A program made the position numbers and the translations under genes. From positions 1 to 5,058 of the forward strand of contig CAIPUP010000199.1 in NCBI GenBank assembly GCA_903868285.1: 5,058 nucleotides of DNA. Reading direction: 5' to 3'. Positions 1 through 5,058 of this stretch are shown here, in pieces. Within the stretch, counting starts at the first letter, position 1, and each line of letters begins with the position of its first letter. Source of the DNA: an uncultured beta proteobacterium (GTDB lineage: Bacteria; Pseudomonadota; Gammaproteobacteria; Burkholderiales; SG8-39). The notes below the pieces were generated by a model. That model saw only the letters and a program-made list of their open reading frames with translations, was not told where the DNA came from and made no database searches.

Positions 1-1767
1 AACCTGTTTTTCCGCAAGCATGTGCCGCTGGTTGAGCGTGCGCTGCGCTTCGAAGTGAGCGAGCGCATGACGGCCGAAGGTGAAGTGCACCGTCCGCTGG
101 ATGAAGCGGGCGTGCATGCCTTGTGTGATCGGCTCATCGCCGAGAAGGTCGAGGCGGTGGCGATCCTGCTGCTGCACTGCTATCGCAATCCCTCGCATGA
201 ACAACGCGTCAAGGCCATCGTGCAGCAGCGTTTGCCACACGCCTTTGTCACTGCGTCACATGAATTGTCCCAGGAGTACCGCGAGTTCGAGCGCTGCTCG
301 ACGGTGGTGGCGAATGCCTTTATCGGCCCGCGTGTCAGTCAGTACGTGGCGGGTATCGATGCGCACATCAAGCAGGAAGGCTTCGATGGCGCATTCCTGA
401 TCGTGCAATCCACCGGTGGTCTTTATGAGTCGCACCAGGCACGGGTGCAATGCATACGAATGCTCGAATCCGGTCCGGCTGCGGGTGTGGTGGGTTCGCA
501 GGCGTTGTGCCGCGAACTGGGCCTGACTGATGCCGTGGCATTCGATATGGGTGGTACCACGGCCAAGGCGGGGGTGATCTATCAGGGTGAGGTGCTGACC
601 ACCAGCGCGGCCTTGATTGGCGGTTACAACCAGGCCTTGCCGGTACAGATTCCGATGGTGGATGTATTCGAAGTCGGCACCGGTGGCGGCAGCATTGCCA
701 GAGTGGACGACAGTGGTGCGCTACGGGTCGGTCCGCAGAGCGCAGGTGCCGAACCAGGACCAGCTTGCTATGGTCGTGGCGGTGAGTTGCCGACGGTCAC
801 CGATGCCAATCTGGTGCTCGGACGGCTGGGCGCCGATCGTTTTCTTGGCGGAGAAATGCAGCTTGACCTGGCTGCAGCGCAACAGGCCATCCTGCAGCAC
901 ATCGGCAAACCCTTGGGCATGGATGTGATGAAAGCCGCCGACGGCATATTGCGTATTGCCGTCACCACGATGTCGTATGCGGTCAAGGGCGTATCGACCG
1001 AGCGTGGTCTGGATGCAGCCGCCTTTCCGCTGATTGCTTACGGCGGCGCCGGGCCCTTGCATGCGTCGGCCATTGCCAGGGAAATCGGCATGAGCCGAGT
1101 CATCATTCCGCGTGCACCCGGACACTTCTGTGCCTTTGGCATGTTGCACTCCGATCTGCGCTACGACTTCGTCAAGACCTGGTTCACCAAACTGGCGGAT
1201 GTGTCGTTTGACGATCTGCAAGCGGTATTCGATGAACTGGTGGCGCAGGGTCGTGCTGCCTTGCAGGCCAGCGGTATCAACCCCTCGAAAGTGGCGCTGT
1301 CCTATGCCGCTGATATGCGCTACGTCGGGCAGGAACATCCGGTGACGGTGGATCTGCAGCCCTCGGTCTTCAAGCGTCGTGACCGTGATGCCATCAAGCA
1401 CAACTTCGACGAGGTGCATCAGCGCCGTTACGGTACTTGCGCGCCGCAGGAGCCGGGAGAAATCGTCAGCTTGCGCGCCACAGTGAGCGGGGTGATGAAA
1501 AAGCCACCCCTGGAAAAAATTCCCCGCGGCGGACCGGCGCCCCTGCGCGAAGCCCATCGCGGCAAGCGCAGCGTGTACTTCGCCGAACTGGGCAAGGCCG
1601 TGGCAACGCCAACCTATCTGCGTGACGCGCTCAAGGCCGGCAACCGCATCGAGGGACCAGCGCTGGTGGAAGAGCACGCCTCGACGACGGTGGTGCTACC
1701 GGGTGACCGGCTACGCGTGGACGAGTTCGGCAATCTGGTGATCGAAGTCGGCCGGAGGCTGTCATGA
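1..1767 (+). CDS. HyuA-family subunit (hydantoinase A / oxoprolinase / ketone carboxylase beta-type), 5' partial
   Basis: The reading frame is open from base 1 (588 codons plus TGA). HyuA proteins are about 690 aa, so roughly 100 N-terminal residues, including the first ATP-binding DxGGT motif, lie outside the window; a GTG at base 22 is internal, not the start. Counting from window codon 1, family signatures are VQSTGG (135-140), ESGPAAG (156-162), the second sugar-kinase/Hsp70-like phosphate motif AFDMGGTTAK (180-189), GTGGGSIA (226-233), SAGAEPGPACYG (247-258), TVTDAN (265-270), STERG (332-336), AYGGAGPLHA (346-355) and GHFCAFGML (374-382). The C-terminal domain ends with the usual EGPALVEEHASTTVVLPGD segment. 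Members of this family use ATP to activate a substrate carbonyl, with HyuB as partner, in the cytoplasm. The 4-bp overlap with the HyuB gene supports one complex. Family assignment is firm. The substrate (hydantoin, oxoproline, lactam or ketone) is not determined; many database homologues carry only the label hydantoinase/oxoprolinase. Confidence 0.93.
   Translation, partial: NLFFRKHVPLVERALRFEVSERMTAEGEVHRPLDEAGVHALCDRLIAEKVEAVAILLLHCYRNPSHEQRVKAIVQQRLPHAFVTASHELSQEYREFERCSTVVANAFIGPRVSQYVAGIDAHIKQEGFDGAFLIVQSTGGLYESHQARVQCIRMLESGPAAGVVGSQALCRELGLTDAVAFDMGGTTAKAGVIYQGEVLTTSAALIGGYNQALPVQIPMVDVFEVGTGGGSIARVDDSGALRVGPQSAGAEPGPACYGRGGELPTVTDANLVLGRLGADRFLGGEMQLDLAAAQQAILQHIGKPLGMDVMKAADGILRIAVTTMSYAVKGVSTERGLDAAAFPLIAYGGAGPLHASAIAREIGMSRVIIPRAPGHFCAFGMLHSDLRYDFVKTWFTKLADVSFDDLQAVFDELVAQGRAALQASGINPSKVALSYAADMRYVGQEHPVTVDLQPSVFKRRDRDAIKHNFDEVHQRRYGTCAPQEPGEIVSLRATVSGVMKKPPLEKIPRGGPAPLREAHRGKRSVYFAELGKAVATPTYLRDALKAGNRIEGPALVEEHASTTVVLPGDRLRVDEFGNLVIEVGRRLS
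1754..1758 (+). promoter_or_regulatory. Ribosome binding site for the HyuB gene inside the end of hyuA
   Basis: GGAGG lies 5 nt before the ATG at 1764, within the last codons of the upstream gene. With the ATGA stop/start overlap (1764-1767) it fixes the HyuB start and implies translational coupling, as expected for subunits made in matched amounts. Confidence 0.8.
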
Positions 1768-3581
1768 GCAAAGCGCGGGCAAAGGTAGCCAAAACGGTGA
1801 GCGCAAAGTCGACAGTAAAAGCGACGAAGAAAGTCGTGAAAGCGCCGCAGGGCAAAGCCGATGCGGTGCTGACCGAGATCATCCGCAATGGCGTGCTGGC
1901 AGTGACTGAGGAAATGAAGACCAACCTCATGCGCACGGCCTACAACATGATCATCTATGAGGCACTGGACTTCACGGTCGGGCTGTACACCGCAGAAGGC
2001 GAGACGGTGTCGATCGGCCTGGGCCTGCCCAGTTTCATTCGCGGCATGTCCAACACCATCAAGGCCAAGATCGAACATTTTGGCGACGACATCCAGCCCG
2101 GTGACATCCTGGTCACCAACGATGCCTACATCACGGGCAGCCATCTGCATCACTTCACCTTCAGCATTCCGATCTTCAATCAAGGCAAGCTCAGTGGCTG
2201 GTCCTGCTGCATGGCGCACTGGCCGGACGTTGGCGGTGTACTGGGCGGTGTGACCACCGATATCTATTCGGAAGGCATACAGATCCCCATCGTCAAGTAC
2301 CAGAAGGCCGGTGTCATCAACCAGGAGCTGGTCGACATCATCCGCATGAATGTGCGCATTCCTGATCGGGCCATGGGCGATCTGCGGGCGCAGATCGTGG
2401 CCGTCAAGACGGGCGAGAAGCGTTTCTCGGAGTTGCTCAATCGCTATGGCCGCGAACCTGTGCTGGATGCGATCCGTCGCATCATGGATATTTCCGAAGC
2501 TGCAGCACGGGCCCGTACCCGGGCCATTCCGGATGGGGTGTATGAGGCCGAGTCCTATATGGACGATGACGGTGTAGACATTGGCACACGAGTGCCGATC
2601 AAGGTGCGTGTGGTCAAGAAGGGCGACCGCATGACCATCGATCTGAGCGGCGTCAGTCCGCAGGTGCGTGGCTTCTATAACTCCGGCCCCAGCACTGGCA
2701 TTTCCTGTGCCCAGGTGGCCTACAAGTGTCTGACCTCGCCCACCGACTATCCGATCAACGAGGGCAGCTTTCGTACTCTCGATACCATCGTGCCGCTGGG
2801 TACCGTGGTCAGCGCAGTCAAGCCTGCTGCCATGCGCTGGTGGATGACGTTTCCGATGACGATTGTCGATACCGTGTTCAAGGCCATGCTGCCGGCGATG
2901 CGCGACAAGGTGATCGGCGGTCACCATGCCGATCTGGGTATCGCCATGATCAACGGCATTTCGCCGCGTGATGGACGGTTCTATATGTCCAGCGTCGGTC
3001 CTTCAGGGGGTGGCTGGGGTGCCAAGCACAATGAAGATGGCATGTCGGCCACCGTCTGCATGAACGATGGTGATACCCACAACAATCCGGTCGAGCAGAT
3101 GGAAGCGAAGTTTCCGCTGCTGTATGAAAAGCATGCGCTGCGTCAGGACTCCGGTGGCGCGGGTCGTTTCCGTGGCGGACTGGGCACCGAGCAAGTGGTG
3201 GTGGCGCGCTCGCCGATGAATTTCAATGCCCAGGTGGATCGTATGCACTGCAAACCCTGGGGTCTGGATGGCGGTCATGCCGGCATGGGTAATCAGGTCA
3301 TCCTCACGCAGGGCGGCAAGCGTCAGGATGATTTTCCCAATGCCAAAGTGCTGATGAAGCGCCTGGCCGCCGGTGATTCGTTTGTGCTGCTGACCGGTGG
3401 CGGAGGTGGCTTTGGTGCACCGGATCAACGCGATCCGCAGCGTGTGGCGCATGATGTTCGGCATGGCTATGTCAGCGCCGAGGCGGCGCGCAACACCTAC
3501 CGGGTGGTACTCAATGCGAGTGGCGAGGTAGATACCGCAGCGACCTCGGCGCTGCGCAAGAGCGCCAGCAACAGTGCCTAG
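1764..3581 (+). CDS. HyuB-family subunit (hydantoinase B / oxoprolinase / ketone carboxylase alpha-type)
   Basis: Complete 605-aa protein, the catalytic partner of the upstream HyuA homologue. The family core begins near residue 36 (LTEIIRNG) and continues with NDAYITGSHLHH (119-130), AHWPDVGG (151-158), a central glycine-rich PSGGGWGA (413-420), DSGGAGRFRGGLG (462-474), PWGLDGG (498-504) and the typical C-terminal GGGGGFG (545-551), followed by a VAHDVRHGYVS-type ending. The His and Asp residues in the first two motifs lie where metal ligands are expected in ketone carboxylase relatives (from family knowledge, not proven here). The length fits hydantoinase B or caprolactamase types (about 550-600 aa) better than acetone carboxylase alpha (over 700 aa). 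Residues 1-31 form an added tail with ten lysines, one arginine and no acidic residue, rich in Ala, Val and Thr. The start is chosen from the ATGA overlap and the GGAGG; no in-frame ATG occurs before residue 51, and a GTG at codon 35 would remove the tail. Reaction and substrate are unknown. Confidence 0.93.
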   Translation: MSKARAKVAKTVSAKSTVKATKKVVKAPQGKADAVLTEIIRNGVLAVTEEMKTNLMRTAYNMIIYEALDFTVGLYTAEGETVSIGLGLPSFIRGMSNTIKAKIEHFGDDIQPGDILVTNDAYITGSHLHHFTFSIPIFNQGKLSGWSCCMAHWPDVGGVLGGVTTDIYSEGIQIPIVKYQKAGVINQELVDIIRMNVRIPDRAMGDLRAQIVAVKTGEKRFSELLNRYGREPVLDAIRRIMDISEAAARARTRAIPDGVYEAESYMDDDGVDIGTRVPIKVRVVKKGDRMTIDLSGVSPQVRGFYNSGPSTGISCAQVAYKCLTSPTDYPINEGSFRTLDTIVPLGTVVSAVKPAAMRWWMTFPMTIVDTVFKAMLPAMRDKVIGGHHADLGIAMINGISPRDGRFYMSSVGPSGGGWGAKHNEDGMSATVCMNDGDTHNNPVEQMEAKFPLLYEKHALRQDSGGAGRFRGGLGTEQVVVARSPMNFNAQVDRMHCKPWGLDGGHAGMGNQVILTQGGKRQDDFPNAKVLMKRLAAGDSFVLLTGGGGGFGAPDQRDPQRVAHDVRHGYVSAEAARNTYRVVLNASGEVDTAATSALRKSASNSA

Positions 3582-3623
3582 ATTTATTCCGATTAGCTTT
3601 GGTGAAATTAACGTAAGTATCTG

Positions 3624-3629
3624 AAAGGA
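3624..3629 (+). promoter_or_regulatory. Ribosome binding site deciding the cupin start
   Basis: AAAGGA lies 9 nt before the ATG at 3639. An upstream in-frame TTG at 3630 would directly abut this site with no spacing, so the ATG is the better start. Confidence 0.65.
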
Positions 3630-3638
3630 TTGATAAAA

Positions 3639-4115
3639 ATGGATTTCAAGCTACGCAGGGTAGTGACGGGGCACAACGCCGAGGGCAAAGCCGTGGTGCA
3701 AATCGACGAGACTGTCAGCAATGTGATTTCGGCCCGGCCGGGCCAATGCTCGACCGTGATCTGGACCACCGACAGGGCACCGGCCGATAACGATGGCAGC
3801 GAGGACATGTCGCGCCGTGCAGTCGGCACCAGCGAGACCAATGGCTCGGTGTTCCGCGTGGTGCGCTATGACCCGGGCGTCAGCCCGCGCATGCATCGCA
3901 CCGACAGCATCGACTATGCCGTAGTGCTATCGGGCGAGATCGACATGAACATGGACGGTGGCTCGGTGCATCTCAAGGCCGGTGATGTGCTGGTACAGCG
4001 CGGCACCATTCATAACTGGGTGAATAACGGCACTCAGCCCTGCATCATTGCCTTTTCGCTCATCGGTGCGCATCCGGTGACTGCTGGCAACAAGAAACTG
4101 GATGCCGTAGGCTAA
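3639..4115 (+). CDS. Small single-domain cupin protein
   Basis: 158-aa cytoplasmic protein with no signal peptide or membrane segment. The N-terminal part (RRVVTGH at 6-12, VIWTTDRAP at 40-48) matches a common bacterial cupin subfamily, and the beta-barrel core spans about 70-145. The first cupin motif reads MHRTDSIDY (85-93), then LSGEI (97-101). The second reads GDVLVQRGTIHNW (115-127). His86 and His125 are retained. The second His of the canonical HxH is Thr88, and the usual Glu is Asp92, so a classical 3-His/1-Glu metal site is incomplete; I recall this HRTxxIDY form as typical of the subfamily rather than a local mutation. It lies 57 bp after the HyuB gene and 49 bp before acs on the same strand, without a visible terminator, so co-transcription with the HyuAB pair is likely. 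Possible roles are small-molecule binding, an isomerase-like or dioxygenase-like step, or an accessory role; none can be chosen from sequence. Fold assignment is firm, function unknown. Confidence 0.9.
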   Translation: MDFKLRRVVTGHNAEGKAVVQIDETVSNVISARPGQCSTVIWTTDRAPADNDGSEDMSRRAVGTSETNGSVFRVVRYDPGVSPRMHRTDSIDYAVVLSGEIDMNMDGGSVHLKAGDVLVQRGTIHNWVNNGTQPCIIAFSLIGAHPVTAGNKKLDAVG

Positions 4116-4147
4116 AGCTCGTTGTTCCATTGATGTTGGTCCTAAAC

Positions 4148-4159
4148 GGAGGAGGAGAG
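4148..4159 (+). promoter_or_regulatory. Strong extended ribosome binding site for acs
   Basis: GGAGGAGGAGAG offers two overlapping GGAGG registers (4148-4152 and 4151-4155), the second placed 9 nt before the ATG at 4165. It supports this start and suggests efficient translation of acs independent of the upstream cupin. Confidence 0.75.
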
Positions 4160-4164
4160 TCACC

Positions 4165-5058
4165 ATGTCGTCCACCATTGAATCCGTGTTGCAGGAAGAC
4201 CGTCTGTTCCCGCCCTCAGCGGCGTTTGTGCAGCAAGCCAATGTTTCCGGTATGGCCGCCTTTCAGGCGCTGTGCGATGAGGCCGAGCGCGATTTCGAAG
4301 GCTTCTGGGCGCGTCATGCGCGCGAGCAGTTGCTATGGAAAAAGCCTTTCACACAGACGCTGGATGAGTCGAACGCGCCGTTCTTTCGCTGGTTTCATGA
4401 CGGCACGACCAATGCTTCTTACAACTGCCTGGACCGGCATCTCGAAACGCAGCCCGACAAGATCGCCATCATCTTCGAGGCCGATGACGGCAAGCTGACC
4501 CGCATCAGCTATCGCCAGCTGTATCACCGCGTCTGTCGCTTTGCCAACGCGCTCAAGGCGCGCGGTATCGCGCAGGGCGATCGGGTGCTGATCTACATGC
4601 CAATGTCGATCGAAGCGGTGGTCGCGATGCAGGCCTGCGCGCGAATTGGCGCAACGCATTCGGTGGTGTTCGGCGGCTTCTCCGCCAAGAGCGTGCAAGA
4701 GCGCGTCATCGATGCCGGTGCGGTGGCGGTGATCACTGCCGATGGGCAGGTGCGTGGCGGTAAAGAGATCCCGCTCAAGCCGGCCATTGACGAGGCCATT
4801 GCGTTAGGTGGCTGCGAAGACGTCAAAAGCGTCATCGTCTATCGCCGCACCGGTAGTTCGATTGCCATGCATGCACCGCGCGATGTGTGGTGGAGCGATG
4901 CCGAGAAAGGCCAGGCCGATGTCTGCGAGCCGACCTGGGTCGGGGCAGAGCATCCGCTGTTCATCCTGTATACCTCGGGTTCCACCGGTAAGCCCAAGGG
5001 CGTGCAGCATTCCACGGCAGGCTATTTGCTGCATGCCATGCTGACCATGAAGTGGACC
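4165..5058 (+). CDS. acs: Acetyl-CoA synthetase (AMP-forming), 3' partial
   Basis: 298 codons are open from the ATG to the right edge; the enzyme is normally about 650-660 aa, so under half is present. It would activate acetate with ATP to acetyl-AMP and then form acetyl-CoA, in the cytoplasm. The protein begins MSSTIESVLQEDRLFPPSA and shows the Acs N-terminal cap (FEGFWARHAREQLLWKKPF, residues 44-62; NASYNCLDRHLE, 82-93). The AMP-binding domain follows with GDRVLIYMPMSIEAVVAMQA, RIGATHSVVFGGFSA and the P-loop-like adenylation motif YTSGSTGKPKG (269-279), then VQHSTAGYLL. These segments fit acetyl- rather than long-chain acyl-CoA synthetases; propionyl-CoA synthetase (PrpE) is the main alternative. 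The acetate-pocket residues and the catalytic, acetylatable C-terminal lysine lie beyond the window, so activity and specificity cannot be confirmed. The start is supported by a strong Shine-Dalgarno. It may belong to the upstream operon or be an independent housekeeping gene. Confidence 0.93.
   Translation, partial: MSSTIESVLQEDRLFPPSAAFVQQANVSGMAAFQALCDEAERDFEGFWARHAREQLLWKKPFTQTLDESNAPFFRWFHDGTTNASYNCLDRHLETQPDKIAIIFEADDGKLTRISYRQLYHRVCRFANALKARGIAQGDRVLIYMPMSIEAVVAMQACARIGATHSVVFGGFSAKSVQERVIDAGAVAVITADGQVRGGKEIPLKPAIDEAIALGGCEDVKSVIVYRRTGSSIAMHAPRDVWWSDAEKGQADVCEPTWVGAEHPLFILYTSGSTGKPKGVQHSTAGYLLHAMLTMKWT

Noticed and set aside
1512..1524. Run of six A bases in hyuA as a frameshift or slippage site
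   Set aside because: The family-typical C-terminal sequence continues in the same frame to the expected end, and the run does not fit a slippery heptamer in the reading frame.
721..1677. Open frame of 318 codons on the minus strand inside hyuA
   Set aside because: It is fully antisense to conserved HyuA motifs and its translation resembles no family I know; it is a composition shadow.
1614..2927. Long open frame of 437 codons on the minus strand
   Set aside because: It lies antisense to the end of hyuA and much of the HyuB gene, both of which carry clear family motifs. Its product is a His/Asp/Arg-rich low-quality sequence without recognisable domains, as expected for the shadow of GC-rich genes.
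3593..3619. Possible promoter (TTAGCT with TAAGTA) before the cupin
   Set aside because: Both elements match the sigma-70 consensus poorly and the 15-bp spacing is short; the similarity is expected by chance in AT-rich DNA.
3630..3638. Upstream TTG start for the cupin gene
   Set aside because: It directly abuts the AAAGGA ribosome binding site and would add only three residues; the ATG at 3639 has normal spacing.
4116..4164. Terminator or riboswitch between cupin and acs
   Set aside because: The 49-bp spacer shows no GC-rich hairpin with a T-run and is too short for a known riboswitch; only the Shine-Dalgarno stands out.

Overview
The window looks like Betaproteobacterial (probably Burkholderiales-type) chromosomal DNA. 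It is GC-rich, roughly 60% by eye, and densely packed with four genes on the + strand. The partial acetyl-CoA synthetase at the right edge has many features I recall from Burkholderiales Acs proteins. This assignment rests on sequence feel, not on a search.

Layout: (1) 1-1767 is the C-terminal ~85% of a hydantoinase A / 5-oxoprolinase / acetone carboxylase beta-type ATPase subunit (HyuA family), with its start left of the window. (2) 1764-3581 is a complete HyuB-family partner subunit, overlapping hyuA by 4 bp (ATGA), with an unusual lysine/alanine-rich basic N-terminal tail. (3) 3639-4115 is a complete single-domain cupin of 158 aa, 57 bp downstream. (4) 4165-5058 is the N-terminal ~45% of acetyl-CoA synthetase (Acs), 49 bp after the cupin and running off the right edge. 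No gap between genes exceeds 60 bp. I see no RNA gene, mobile element, repeat array, CRISPR or convincing terminator.

How the genes may work together: HyuA and HyuB families form ATP-dependent enzymes that act on a carbonyl or cyclic amide. Known members include N-methylhydantoinase, 5-oxoprolinase, caprolactamase, acetone carboxylase and acetophenone carboxylase. The 4-bp overlap indicates translational coupling of two subunits of one complex. A small cupin and an acyl-CoA synthetase follow on the same strand with short spacers, so an operon is plausible. One hypothesis is that HyuAB activates or opens a small substrate and the carbon ends as acetate or acetyl-CoA. The Acs looks like an ordinary housekeeping enzyme, so its link may be positional only. 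The substrate cannot be read from the sequence. I do not see a clearly new system; the HyuAB-cupin-Acs arrangement and the basic tail on HyuB are the points most worth checking.
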